From Malus domestica (taxonomy: Eukaryota; Streptophyta; Magnoliopsida; Rosales; Rosaceae): a stretch of DNA of 64,000 nucleotides. Each line of letters begins with the position of its first letter. Position 1 is the first letter of the stretch. The translations under genes and the position numbers were made by a program. A model generated the notes under the pieces. The model did no database searches. It was not told the DNA's origin and saw only the letters and a program-made list of their open reading frames with translations. This document shows positions 19,250 to 32,700 of this stretch, in pieces. The stretch lies in NCBI RefSeq assembly GCF_042453785.1, contig NC_091668.1, positions 2,248,501-2,312,500 of the forward strand, written 5' to 3'.

Positions 19250-22200
19250 GATTAAAATTGAATTAGTAATTAGGAGTGTAAAGTTTGAGTTGATAGTGTG
19301 TGATTAGTAGTTTTATCATGTTAGTCCATATTTTTGAGGTTTTGAAAGATTCATAAAAGCACTTTAATTTCTTTTTTATCATCATCTTGTGATTCACTAA
19401 CACAATGAATCAAATAGTTGCTGAAAATATTGACACGACAATGATGATATTGACAATGAAACTTAAAACGATAGAGAATATATGCAATAATTTGGTTAAT
19501 AAAAAGAAAAAACGAGCCACATCTCTTTTGTTGTGCTCTTTTTCAAAAGCGGGATGTATTTTGAACCATTTTTCTTATAATTTTTAGGAAAAATTAAAGG
19601 GAGTTTTAACGAAACATTTTCGGTACTGTTTATTTTAATGAAAAATGATATTTTTAAAGTCACTTTTGATATTAAACTCAAAATTTTCAAATCATTTTTA
19701 TTAATTTTTCTAAAATTAAACTCAAATAATTTGAATAAAAACTAAAATTATACAATCAATGCCCATCAATTCTTCTCTCCATTAGCTGTTTTTGTTTCTG
19801 TATTCCTAAGTTTTCAGTTAAACTGGTTGGTTCTTTGCGCTCTCTGACCATAAACCTTTGCAACCAAGCGTACAAGATTCTTGTGGTTTCGGTGAATCTA
19901 TCTACAAGAGAATAAGGAACGGAGAGCTTTTCTCCCTTTCTGTCTGAGTCTTTGGCAGTTATACTAAAAAAAAAAGGAAAAACTAATGAAAATGATTTGA
20001 AAACTTTGAGTTTTAACGATATAGACAAAATAAATGGTAAAGTAAATAGTAACAGGATTGACTTTTTAGTATAAAAATGTGATTTTTCGTTAAAATAAAT
20101 AGTGCCGAGAGCTTCTCATTAAAGTTTCCAAAAAAATATTATACAATTTGAGGAGAATAAATTGAAAATTTTGGTTGTATTGGGTCTAATGATAACAAAG
20201 TGATGGTCCGGGTGATTCATTTCCCCCCTCAAATGGGCTTACTCAGACAGCGTTGTCGGTCCTCAATGAAATATGGGTGGGTCGGGCCTTTTCGGTTTGG
20301 TTGAAGCCCAATGGGCTTCTTAAAATAAGAATTCTTATGGGGATTTTAAAAAATCCATCTCCGAATTACATTTCCTATCCACTAATTAAGATTTTCTTAA
20401 GAGCTCTTAAATTTAGGGAGTGAAAAATGGGCTCCTAACGTTAATTATCAATATTTTAAAAATATTTTAAGTACAACCTCTATTCCTATTGATTGGAGTA
20501 GAATTGTTTTAGGAAGCTTAACTTTATAATTTTTAGCTAAAATTTAATTTTAAAAATAACCACTACAAGGTAGTCTAGTCGTTGGAAATGAATTATAGGC
20601 CTGTATTCATACCGTACGTCTTGTGTTCGATTCTTGGCACTGATAAAGTACACGATAGTGGTCAGGGAAAGCTAAAATGCTTCTGTGAGTCTTTCTAGAC
20701 TCTAGAAGAGTGAATTGCCGTGACAAAAACGCTAATTGGTCTCCTTTAAAAAAATAAAAAATAAACTTAAAAATAGAGTGATTGTAGATGCACTAATGGA
20801 TTGGTAGTTGCGGTCTTGTGATGAATGCTGATCGTGAACATAATTAGGAATTAGGAATTAGCAATTAAGGAAGGTTAAGCTTATTTGCTGTCGTTATCAA
20901 CCAATAACCCCACTTGCTTTAGCTGAGGTTGACTTTTTAAATGGCGTAATGTCGTTGTTTAGTTGTCAAATTGGTGGTCCTACAACTTTAGTTTACATTT
21001 CGAGTCTTTTGGATGTCAGATATCGGAAAAGAATCCTCGACGGATTATTTTCTTAAAGATTTCGTGATTGTTCATCGTACATTTTCGTTAGGTATTATTT
21101 ATTGTTAATTTTATATTTTAAATTTTGAAATGATTTCTGATCGCATAATGTACGATGAACGATCACGATAGTAATGATCATTTTTCCAACGAAATCCATT
21201 GGGATAATATTTTCATCTCTTAACATTTACAATAGTGTATTATTTATTCTTGTATCCAAAGTTTTAAATTCAATTTCTCTCTTTTGCTATATCGTTTGTA
21301 TAAAAAATAAAAAATAAAAGTTTTGTGGTAGCTGTGCGTCAAAGGTGCGCATCAAAGGGACTAACCTACTTTTAGGGATACTTGCCACTCTAAAGTAAAG
21401 ATTCTCTTTGCATGCTTTGTTTCTTTCTCACTTTTAATGAAAAAAAAGGCTTGGCTCCTTAGGATTGCGAAGAAAATTCATTTAGTGGATGGTTCACGTA
21501 ACTTGGTGGAGATCATATCTATAAAAAATAATTAAATATGTCCATAATTTATTTATCGAATATGTCCATCTGTTTTCATACAATTCAATTACCAAACGAT
21601 TTCATATTTAATCGATTTTCTGCAGAGATGGTATTTACATAGTTATTTATACATGAATGGTTTTTATCATAATCATAAAGTTTCGTGAATCAAATACATA
21701 GTGAATTGAGGAGGAACTCGTCCTCATTCGTTAAGGAGCCAAGTTAATTGAAAAAAAAAAAGCATAAGGAGATTAAGATTTTGAAGGGGATACGAGTGGT
21801 AGATTTTCGTAAAAGTTAGCGTATTTTTCTTCTTTAACTCATTGTGTTTCTTATTCAAAATAGTAATAAGGATCAAATAATCTAGTAAAAATTAGTTTGT
21901 AACTGTGATATTAAAATCTTGAAGTTGGGAAAAACTTTAAAACTTTTCTCCTCAATGATTTTCTTTAGTCTATTTTGAAATTATTTAATTATTTTCTAAT
22001 CATGAATCGGTTGACTAATGTAATGAACACAACATCAACAGGTTCACCTATCACAAGTTGACATTTTTTAATGGGCACTAAGTCGCCTTAAGAAAAATCA
22101 TAATTACCATAATCGTGTTGGAAGCCTGAAAACGAGATAGAACTTGAGTACAGATGTTGAACCACGTTAATCGTAAGATATTTATGACTAAAACGCCAGA

Positions 22201-23100
22201 TTATATATTTAAACTCATTCAATTACATGCGATCTCATATGACATAAGAATTAGGTCTGATAATTTTTTACATGACAAGTTAATTTGACACAAAACGATA
22301 CGAAAATTACAAGTTTCTGGCCAACTTGTCAATGAGTCCAGTTGTTATCAGGTCACCCCAGTAAGAAACGGATCAGATATTGTTTGTTAGGTTTACATTA
22401 GACATGACAATTTCTTGCATGACTCATTAACCCGACATGAAAAGACATAACCCGTTAATGAATCAGGTCGCTATCGAGTCACCTGTTAAGTATTTATTAA
22501 AATAACAGTTTTAACACAACACGATCCGTTAAGATAATCGATCTCATACGACATAAGAATTAGGTATAATTTAAACTCATTCAATTATAAGCGATCTCAT
22601 AAGACATAAGAATAAGGTCTGACAATTTTTTACACGACAAGTTAATTTAACACAAAACGACATGAAAATTACAAGTTTCTTGCCAACTCGTCAACGAGTC
22701 CGGTTGTTATCAAGTCACCCATAAAGAAACTGATCAGATATTGTTTATCAGGTTTACATTAGACACGATAATTTTTTGCATGATCCATTAACCCAACATA
22801 AAAAGAAATAACTCGTTAACGAATCGGGTAACTATTGAGTCATATGTTAAGAATCTATTAAAATAACAATTTTAATAAAATACGACATGTTAAGATAACA
22901 AATAGGATACGATTGTAAGGTCTAATCAAAACCAACCAAATCAGCGGTCATCAGTGCTAAACGACACAGGTGACGTGATGGTGGGAAATGACTAGGGTCA
23001 CACACCGGCTGACGCGGCTGTATGCCCCAAACAGTCAAACTCTAGTCGGCAAATGATGCCCATTCCCGCGTCTAAATGGACCCCGCGTTCACGCATACTT
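19250..23100. repeat. Gene-free repeat-rich stretch
   Basis: Contents that can be named: MITEs of the TTAATGAAAAAT family at 19587-19715 and 19975-20131; a SINE-like scrap with a B-box-like TTGTGTTCGATTC at about 20565-20760; an inverted-repeat MITE at 21025-21215 (GGATTATTTTCTTAAAGATTTCGTGATTGTTC paired with GAACGATCACGATAGTAATGATC in part); and a tandem duplication at 22209-22915. A cluster of TGGGCT/AGCCCA boxes lies at 20230-20320 without an evident gene. No coding gene is seen. Confidence 0.5.
22209..22915. repeat. Two-copy tandem duplication, period about 362 bp
   Basis: Copy 1 (22209-22570) and copy 2 (22571-22915) share long blocks such as GATCTCATA..GACATAAGAAT, CACAAAACGA..GAAAATTACA and GATCAGATATTGTTT. 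The unit is AT-rich and non-coding, with CCCGTTAA-type text like that of plant non-autonomous transposons. Confidence 0.75.
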
Positions 23101-23704
23101 TGCTGGGTGTGTGTCGTTATAAAACCATTCAGAAATTTCGGAATGGTAGCTCGCTAAACACTCCACAATTCCCTTCCCTTTCCGACATCAAAATTCAATT
23201 TCAAAGCTCATCTCATATGTCTCATATGTCTCATTCCGTTTGATTAAAACATTCATCGTTAACTTCGAGATTTCGAGTTTGATTTTCTTCATCTCGTATC
23301 GTCTTGTTAGGAACTTGTCGTTCAATTAAATAAGAGTTTTCACCACAAAATCGAGGTTTCTAGCTTAATTTTATTAATCTCAGACTCATATAGTCCTATC
23401 ATGAGTTGATCGAGTAGTTAAATAAAAGATCTTAAGTTTGATTTTACTCATTTCATCGTCTTGTCATAAAATTATCGTTAAACTAAATCTGAGATTCCAA
23501 GTTCGATTCTCAACTTAAATGTCATAGTGGTATTGAGATGGCTCACCCACCCATGACCTCATGACCCCAACACATTAATACAAAATTTACTACTCACACC
23601 CCCACCCCCCACAGTCCCAAAGTCCACAGAGAGTCCCAGACGGTCTCTCTGTCTCTACTCTCTCTCTCTGTCTCTCCTCAGCAGTAAAACTTCATCTTCT
23701 AACA

Positions 23705-25308
23705 ATGAAGGACAACGATCCACCGACACTGATAACGATCCCATCATCAACGGCGATCAGGAAGGAAGCCTCATCGTCGTCATCATCCTCGAAAACCAGA
23801 GTCTTTCTCGACAAAAATGGCTACAAGTTCTGGGCTTTAGCGGCGATTCTTCTCCTCGCTTTCTGGTCCATGTTCACCGGCTCCGTCACCCTCAAATGGT
23901 CCACCGGCAACTTGTCCCACCTCTCCGACGACCTCGACATCCCGACCTTCGACGATCTCGACATTCTGGTACTAAAGTTCGCATCTTTCTCGTACTTTGG
24001 ACTAACCCATCTGCTTAATTTCTTCGTTAATCGCTGTGGATTTGGAATTAAACAAAATTAATTAGTGATCAATACTGGATTAATGATTTGCAGGAGGTGG
24101 AGGAGAGAGAGAAGGTGGTGAGGCACATGTGGGATTTGTACACGCAGACCACCAGCACCAGCACGAGTCGATTGCAGCGGTTTTGGCAGGAGGCTTTCGA
24201 GGCGGCGTACGAGCACTTGACCAGCGATGTTGCCGCCGTTCGAGACGCCGCCGTTTCGGAGATTGCCAAGATGTCCATCCGCTCCATCGTTCTTGATCCT
24301 TTTCCTCTTCAATCAACGGTTAGTAAGCCCTCTGATCTGCATAATCAAGTCTCTCTTTTATGTTAATGGGTGATCATTTTCTGCTAAATTTAAAATTTTA
24401 AGATTAACTAAATAATTAATTTTAAAATTAACTTGATGATCTGCTTTAGCCACGAAAGTTTATTGATCTTTCAGATAAGCTGAGCAATTTGAGTAAAAAT
24501 GTAGTAAAATTTCAAAAGCTTGAGTAGTAGATGTAGGTGGGGAGTATTTAATTGAGAATTTGAGAAATTTTAATGGATTTATAAATCTATAGATTTTTAT
24601 AGAGTTTAATTGATTTGTAGAGATTCTATATAAAATTTTGATTCAATTTCTTCGAAATTTCATGGGAGATGTGAGATTTGTGGACGTTTAAAATACACTA
24701 TAAAATATCTTCAATTCTCTCTAATTCCTCAACTTTCAAATTATTTAAAATTGATTTATAATTGAAATCATTAAAATCCTAATTGAATACACCCGATTTC
24801 TAAGGATTTTAATAAACTATCTTAAAATTATAATTGAATACATCTTAAATTTTAGAAAATCACTTAAAACCATGATTGAATATCCCTAGATTCATTAAAA
24901 GAATTAAAATCTCTCAAAATCAAGATGGACGAGGCAGTGTTTTTGGCCTCTTGCACCCGAGTTCAAATTCTTATCTAGATGGATTAGAATAATTTAGAAT
25001 ATAATATCGTCGTGTAAAAGAGACATAAAATTAAAATTATTATCAAGAAGTGTTATAAATTTGTCTAATTTGATACGAATTTGATCTCATCCAACCATCA
25101 AAACACAGTGAAATTTTCCACCCGAAAAATCTCTGCAATTTTCAAGTGACGGAGTCCACAAAATTCGTATCGAAGCCTTGGTAATATGTGATTGCGATTT
25201 GTGACTACTTATGTTTGTTATTCTGTCCAGAACACAAGAGAGATGAAGAAGAGATCGAAGAAAGCCGAGGAAAGCAAGAAGGCGACTGCATTACGAAGTA
25301 GCAGCTAG
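23705..25308 (+). CDS. DUF1195 family small membrane protein
   Basis: Three exons, 23705-23968, 24094-24318 and 25231-25308, all phase 0, give 188 residues. A serine-rich N-terminus is followed by one transmembrane helix (FWALAAILLLAFWSMFTGSV, residues 42-61), an acidic stretch DDLDIPTFDDLDILEVEERE, then the conserved VVRHMWDLYTQTT and RLQRFWQEAFEAAYEHLTSD region, and a basic C-terminus (MKKRSKKAEESKK). The family is plant-specific; I recall Arabidopsis relatives such as At1g65720, of unknown function. It is probably a type II or tail-proximal endomembrane protein. A TATA-like TTATAAAA lies at about 23117 and CT-rich leader DNA at 23640-23680. Confidence 0.88.
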
Positions 25309-25734
25309 AATTCTGCGTTACAGTTGCTCGTCATCGAACACTTGCTTAAAGTTTTCGGAGGACGACGGTGGACACACACCGGAACTATGTGCACCGTTTA
25401 TATAATTAGGGTTCAGATCAATCCCCCATCTCAGGAGTCGGAACAAAAGAAAAAGATGCATATAAGAAAACTGGTATATGAATTGTCCTTCAGTGAACCC
25501 CATTAGTTGGGAACTTTGGACATCAGAAAATCCCATTAATTGGGATTTGATTAATTGTATATTTTATTTTTAATTAAGAGTAATAAAAACAGTAAATTTT
25601 CCAATCCTGGGTGTTGAGGGTTGTTTTGCAGCGAAAGTTTTATGATGGTATGTGTAAAGAATTCAGTTTTAAAATTAAAAACATGAGTTTAATACTGAAT
25701 TCTTTAAGTTTAAAACTACAATCGAATGATATTT

Positions 25735-25900
25735 TTCTTCATTTGTAAGTGAGGGGTTTTAGGTTCAATTATCGTCAAAGACGAATTTGAACGACATTAT
25801 TACTAGCTAAGGTTTAGCCCCCTCTCCAAACCCCCTAAGATAGTCTATGTAAATAGTATCGCTTATTCAAAATTAAATAAAATTTAAAAACTATCACTTG
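25735..25900. repeat. tRNA-derived SINE fragment
   Basis: The text CATTTGTAAGTGAGGGGTTT, then GGTTCAATTATCGTCAAAGA, ACGACATTATTACTAGC and a terminal ATAGTATCGCTTATTCAAA matches a SINE pattern I know from woody Rosaceae. The 5' A-box part is lost. Confidence 0.5.
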
Positions 25901-25904
25901 CATT

Positions 25905-26433
25905 TTGAGAAATTGTAACAAAGATATTTTAACTTTAACTCAATTGAAGAAATAATCTTCCAACTTTAACTTAATTAGAACAATGATCTCTCAATTTTAA
26001 CTTAATCGTATCAATAGTCCTCCAACAAGGCTCATCTTGACATAATTTTGACGGAGTTACTAAAAATAACCATAATTTCACGTTTTAACGAGTTAAAAAA
26101 CCAATGATCATGAACTTTTTGTTAAGAAACTATTGCTCCAATTTAGTTAAAATTGAGAAGCCATTGCTACAATTCTCTCCTTGCATTTTCACTAGAATAT
26201 CAAAAGTACTTAGTCATTTTAAAATCACTTTCAAACGAACTCTAATTTAATCAAATGAAAAAATAGGGTCTAATTTAAAAAACTTTAACGAAAAACTTCC
26301 GATACTATTCACTTTAACAAAAAACCACATTTTTACTCTAAAAAATCAATCATGGTATTGTTTACTTACAACACATTTTTGCAATTTCCGTTAAAACTCA
26401 AGGTTTTCGAACCCTTTTCATTAGTTTTCCTTA
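25905..26433. repeat. Two dispersed MITE relics
   Basis: 25905-26175 is a partial copy of the family at 34513-34905 and 55843-56215, with alternating blocks such as CTTTAACTTAATT and CAATGATC. 26277-26433 is a good copy of the TTAATGAAAAAT family, in the opposite orientation to 47551-47706. No gene lies between the DUF1195 gene and the end of the GYF gene. Confidence 0.6.
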
Positions 26434-26701
26434 TAATTGAAGGCAGTCTTACCATGGTATAATTTAAGGTTACACAAAATCGCTCGAGCAGAAAAAAATA
26501 GCACTGCTGCTGTCGTTGGCTGGCTGGCACTTACTACAACTACTACAAAAGATGGAAGATCCAGAAAAATATGGGATAAAAGAAAGGGGGCAGGTAAGAA
26601 AAATCCTAAACCGATGAACGTAAAAAGCCATTTACAGTCCAAAAGCCAAAAACCTATTTACAACTGCCTCTTCTGATCTTTAAACTTGATCATCCTCCTC
26701 C

Positions 26702-29700
26702 CTAATCTTCCAGTGTCTGGATCTCACCCATCATGATGCGGTTACTCACGACGTTAAATCCCAAGACAGCCGGACTAACCTTCTTTCCTTTCTTCCCCTT
26801 CTTCTTGCCGCCCCCTTTGGAGAACCCGTCTTGGTCCACATCCCCAACATCTGCACTGTATGAATTCACATCTCCGCCGCTGAACCCAGCGACCCCTCTT
26901 TGGTCATTCCCTTTTTGAAAGGCAATTTCAAGGACATCAGCCGGTAGCAACTCCTTGTAGTTGAGAAATTTGTCAATGAACTCATGATCGGGATCATACG
27001 ACCCTAGGTTCTGTTTCAGAAGCAACTCCGCCTCCGATTTGGATTGCTTCAGGCAAAACTCAAGGAAACTCGTATCTGGAAAGAAAAATAAATGACATTG
27101 CCAGGAATAAGACTTTGAAAGGATATATTCTTCTGAACAAATTCTAGCAAATCTTATATTTCTCAAATCAGTAATCCAATTATGAAACTGAATATCACGA
27201 GAAGGAATGGATTTGGACCAACACAATGCCTAATAATATCAATTCACTTTTTTAAGCTACGAAAAAAACAAAATTATTACAGCAAAAACATCCGGCTCTA
27301 TGGATTTTGCCCACTATTTAACGAAGTTTAGTACTATTATGCAATACCTTTCGTGCCAATAAGCCTAACGCACTCGCTCTTGCACCAATCTCGGAAGCCC
27401 ATGGCTTCTGCAAAGGAAAATAAAACAATGTAAATAGGCGACGAGTAATATTTCTGACAGAAAAATAAAAAATAACATGACTCTTGACCTGATTGCTTGG
27501 TCATGGCATCTCTTTTTCCTTTTGTAGATGACTGAGACGGTGAGGATGAAAGTAATCGCTCATTTGACTTTCCACCCACTGATTTCTGCCTGCCTAATGA
27601 ACCAGCTGAAGTTCCTTTTACAGGAGTATTTTTCACTCCCCGACTGCCCTGGCTTGCAAGATGAGGAAAATCTGCCCTGCTCACAGGGAAACAAACAAAG
27701 ACACAAGATCCAGGTCAAACTAGCTCTAATGAGATCCCTACATATACTAGAGCTGTGAGCCAAACCAAATATGCATCCCCGCAATATAATTGAGGTTCAC
27801 TAAGCTTTCCGTCTCAAAGCAAAATAAAGTGGACACGAACACACAAATGAATAGTACATAAAGCAAAGGAGTAATATCATACTGCTTATTTTCTTGCTTT
27901 GCTTGATCAATTGGTCCCCAGAATAAGTCATCTTCTACTTTATTTCTTGACTGAGATGCATGGGAATTAATTGCGATGGGAGATGCAGCTTTAGATGGAG
28001 ATGATGCTGAAAGCGACCATGACGGAGCACTATTGCGGGTGACTTGAGGTGGCTGTGATTTCTGTGGAGTTGGAATCTGATTTTGGTGCTGAGCAGCAGC
28101 AACCCTCTTCTCCTGCTCCTTTTGGATATCTCTTAAAGATGTGGGTTTAGGAATCTTCCCGGAGTCTGTAAGCCATGCTGGAGAAGGAGCAGGGTTAGCC
28201 GTTTCTCCTTTCCAAGGAACAAAATCTCCCAATGAAGGCCCTGATGGAATTGCAGGCAATACTTCCTTTTCCTGCTGTACAGAACGGGAGCTTTTGACTT
28301 TCTCAGTGGGGCTTGAACTAACAGGCACATCTACAGCAGTAACTGATATTGAGGTCTTGGTTCCAGTACCCTTCGCTTTTGCTGACCTTTTGCGACTCTT
28401 TTTGGTGTCTTTTGCCTCAATAAAGTTATCGTCATCTACAGATTCTGAATGGGTGGGCATAATTTGTGAAGAATGCTGAGTTGACACACCATTAGGAATT
28501 TCAACATCTCTTTCACTGGACTTGGCCAAAACCTCCTCTGCTAATAAATCATGTAGCGGGCTCTTCTTGCTCTTTGAGTTTTGAGAAGTTTTGGGCTTCC
28601 CAGCATTTAAGTCATCAATACCTGCATCTACCGGAGTTTCTCTAGATATTTTTGGTTCTGAATTGGCTACAACCCCGGCCCAAGGAGTTGACAAACTGGG
28701 GGAGTTGATGGTGACCTCAGGTATAATCACTTCTGACTCTGCCTTCCTCTGTTCTTCCTGTTGAATTTCTAGTAACGATTTTGCCTTAAAACCAGGAGCA
28801 GGCTTCCAAGCTCGCTGGCCAATCTGTGTATGAGTACTTTGCCCAGAAACAGACTCAACTAACTTAGAATCACCCCTGATTTCATGAGGTTCTGTATCAT
28901 CTCCAGAAACTTTCACAGGTTCTAAATTTTCAGATTGTCGGGATTCCACAGCCTCCACTGTAACAATTTCAGGCTTACTGCCTCGGTTGCCTCTCGTCTC
29001 CAATTTTACGTCACCAACAACAGGCTTTTCAGCTTCAGACTGCGCCTTGGATGCTCCTTTTGCTTGGTCACTTGAAGACTGTGCCTTGGCAGATTTTTGC
29101 TTCTTGGACTTCTTCTCAGAAATCTTTCTTTGCCCTCTTACTTCAACATTCTTTGCTTCAACCACTGTAGGAGCCTCATCATTGTATTTTTCCCTTTCAA
29201 TCTGCTGTTCTTCAATTTGATTGCCTGATTGAACATTCACATCATTGATATGCTCAGGTACATCTTTCTCAAAAGCTCCTAATGATCGCAGAGGATCTGC
29301 AACACCCTGAGAAATTGCTACCCCGGCAGATCGGTCAGCTATGAAAGCGTTTTCAGCTGCCTCTTCCAGGGTTTTAGCAACATGAAAATCAGAATCAGGT
29401 ATGGACTCCTGCGCAAGGGACACCTCTCTAGATTTGGTCATCACATCAAACAACGGTGAGCTCTCAACATTTGTGGACATTGGCAGCGACTCCTGCTGAA
29501 TAGAAATTGGTGCCGCCGGAGTAACATCCCGACTTCTTTGATGGGTAACATTCCCAAGCACTTGATGCGGTAAAGGTACTGAGGATGCTCCCTCACTAAC
29601 ATTATGACTGATATCTAGGTTACCTTGGGGAGGCAAAGTCATATAATTACTAGTAAGTTCATTTTGCGTATTAGGAACCTGCACATTTGTACCAACTGGA

Positions 29701-32700
29701 AACATTTCTTGTGACGACTGAAGCCGGGAGGGATCTATCCCTTTCAGCATCGCAGAAGCCTGCATCTGTCCAAAAGATGGCTCAGTAAAATGCTGTTGAG
29801 AGTGATGCTCTGGCATAACCTGGGAAAGCAACTGCTGTTGTTGCCTTAACAAAATTTGCTGCTCCTCCTGTTTCTGTTGCTGCTGCTTGAGCAACATTAA
29901 ATTATCCAACAATGACATTTGTTGTGTTGGAACAGGCGCCTGGGAATGTAACTGCAATAAATACTGCTGTTGCAACATACTCAATACTTGTGGATCTTGT
30001 AATAAACCAGAAGATAGTAATTTCTCTTGCGTTGAAATACTTGAACTATCAATAGCTTGAGAGAGTAAAGATTGTTGATTCTGAGGATGCAGCCTCTGCT
30101 GTTGGAACCCAAGTGGGATTTGGGGAGGAAAGTTACTCTGGAGTGGGGCTTGGGGGGGAAAATTACTCTGGAGTGGCTCTGAGCCACCTTGGACAGGAAA
30201 AGTTGACCGACCAGCAGTACTATTATTTATGTCAGATGATGACCGGTTAGTTAATCCTTGAAGGATGGACATGAGGTCAGCATTTTGGGTATGAGGAGGC
30301 TGACTAGGATTTTCAGCCACTGAAGAGAGGAGGTTTGCATCTGGGACAATCTCCGACTTAGGCATCACAGATGAAGCATCCCTCCCAGGCCAATATTGAT
30401 AAGGATTAGGAAAAGACCTCTGTCGTTCGAGAACCATTCTCTTGGCCAACAGATTATCCAATCCACTATGAGTCAAGCCGTGAGGATTGTTTCCCATAAA
30501 TCCTTGTAAACCTAACAACAAAACATAGAGATCCAAGTCACAAGAAGCCAGTATGATATGCAGGACAAATGAAACTAAAGCATGAATAAAGCTTCAGAAA
30601 GTATGAAAACATTAGACTCAAAATGTAAAACATATGTTAATATCACCAACCTTCCGAAAAAGGAAACTGATGAAGTGGTAAGCCACTCGGATTACCAGAC
30701 ATCAGTGACTCCAGAAACCTATTCTGAGCTTCTGTTGTCGAGCCCTGTTTATTCCTTGGATCATTTCTTGCTATCTCTATCTCACTTAAACCAGCTTGAA
30801 TCATCCCAACATTACCAAAGTTTGGCCTACCTGATGTATCTGCAACCTCTGGTTTAGGTGCAGTAAATCCAGGCGGTGGTCTAGCTTTAGCTCGTAAATG
30901 AGGCATAACATCACCAAGTGCCAAAAATGGCGTATCATTTTTTGCACCTGCTATGCGAACTAGCAAATCTATGCCAAAATATCCAGCCTCAAACCAGCCA
31001 ATAATGTCAGCCCCAGAGAAAGGACCTTGAATTATACCCTGAGGATCTTTATAATAAAGCTGAAGCTCCTCTGGAGAAAGCTGCTGAGGTTGTCTCAATT
31101 CTTGTTCCCTATCTAGAATTCCCGATCGCTGCCTCCTTAAAACAGGATCATCACTGGTTTTCCATCTTGCCTCATCCCTACTTTCCCATTCGTTATTAAG
31201 ATCTTTCGATCCTAGCGACCAGCCCATATCAGGAGTTCTTGACTTAATATCACCGGGAATCTCGTTCCAATCATGCAAGACTGTATGTGAGCGTTCTCCT
31301 TGTGATGAAGATCTCCATGGAGAACCAGAATGAGCAGTAATACCTCCCTGCATGCTCAAATCTGCACTAACAGGTGCCTCCTCAGCCCTTATGAAAGGAC
31401 CACTGTCTCCTCTAAAAGCTGCAAACAGAAAGTACATTGAGTAAATTTAAATAGGGAGACCCATCTCACGCTAGTAACACGTCTGAAAAAGGCCAGTAAA
31501 ATCATTTGGGTCCTTTTTTTGAAACATAAGCTCAAGAAAGAATGTAAAATTATGAATCAAGAATCAAATAAACCAGTTCCACATGGGCATGTGAACAGGA
31601 GGTTAGCATTTTCCCTTCCATTCAAAAAACATAGGTGAGTTTAAATTATCTAGACCAAACTTTTCCAGCCCACCCAATAGTAACCTTTACCAACGTGCAT
31701 ATTGTACATCAACATACCTTCCGATCTGAAATTGTTCTCTGAGTATGTCTTATGTTCCTGCGTTATTTCTCCTTTTAGGCTGGATCCATGATGGAGCACC
31801 TGCCTTTCATAAGAAGAGCCCTCTGAATAATTTGGAAGACCACCTTTTGACCTAGCAATGCTTTCATCTTTAGAATCACCAAGTGCAAGGGGTAAATCTT
31901 CTCTACTGCCTGCTAAAACAAAACAGTTCCAACACAAGTCAATTCCCACTTGAAAGGATCATGCACGTATAGTTTTTAAATATCTTGAACCAGCAAAACT
32001 ACCAAGCTTGGGTCTTCTTGACTGTGTAAAATCATTTGGGCTCCTTCCATCTTTAGAAGTCTGGGGTGCACCACTACTTACTATATCTCCTTTGTCAATT
32101 CCCTTCAAAAGAGACTGCACAAACAAAAAATATTCAAATGCATGGACAAAAGCATCAGAAGCAATCAAAAAATAATACAATGGATCTGCATTACCATTTC
32201 CTCAGAATTCGGTGCACAAAGTGCCAGAGGCTCCAATGGTTCATCCACCGCAAGAGAGCTCACTTCTATAAACCCATCAACTGGTTTTTGATATGATTTC
32301 ATATCAGCCTTCCTGTATACATCAAGCAGCTTCGTCCTACTATACCTTAATGGATAAGGCTCTCCATGTTCACTTTCAACTTTGTCCAATACAGTTCCTA
32401 TAGACTGAGGAATAGTAGGACTGCTGTTCATAAAGCCTCCACCAGAGCTACCCCTTCCACGACCAAGAGAAAAGCTGGGAGGTGTAATTTCTCCACGCCC
32501 CCAATTAGATGAATGTGTAGGAGCATGCTTGTTTGCTGATAAAGTCTGGTTATAAGAAGGATCTCCCCTTCCCCGGGCTTGGGAGGAGTTTGATCTCCAA
32601 GGTCGGTAGTGATCCCCATCTTTCTCATCCTTTACATGATTTCCAACATGAGACAAACTCTTATCAAGACGCAGACCATCTCTACCAGAGTCTGCCCACT

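Noticed and set aside
28141-30187. Several frames opposite or shifted to the GYF gene
   Set aside because: They overlap the large exon 30511-27883 and have no family resemblance; they are shadows of its coding bias.
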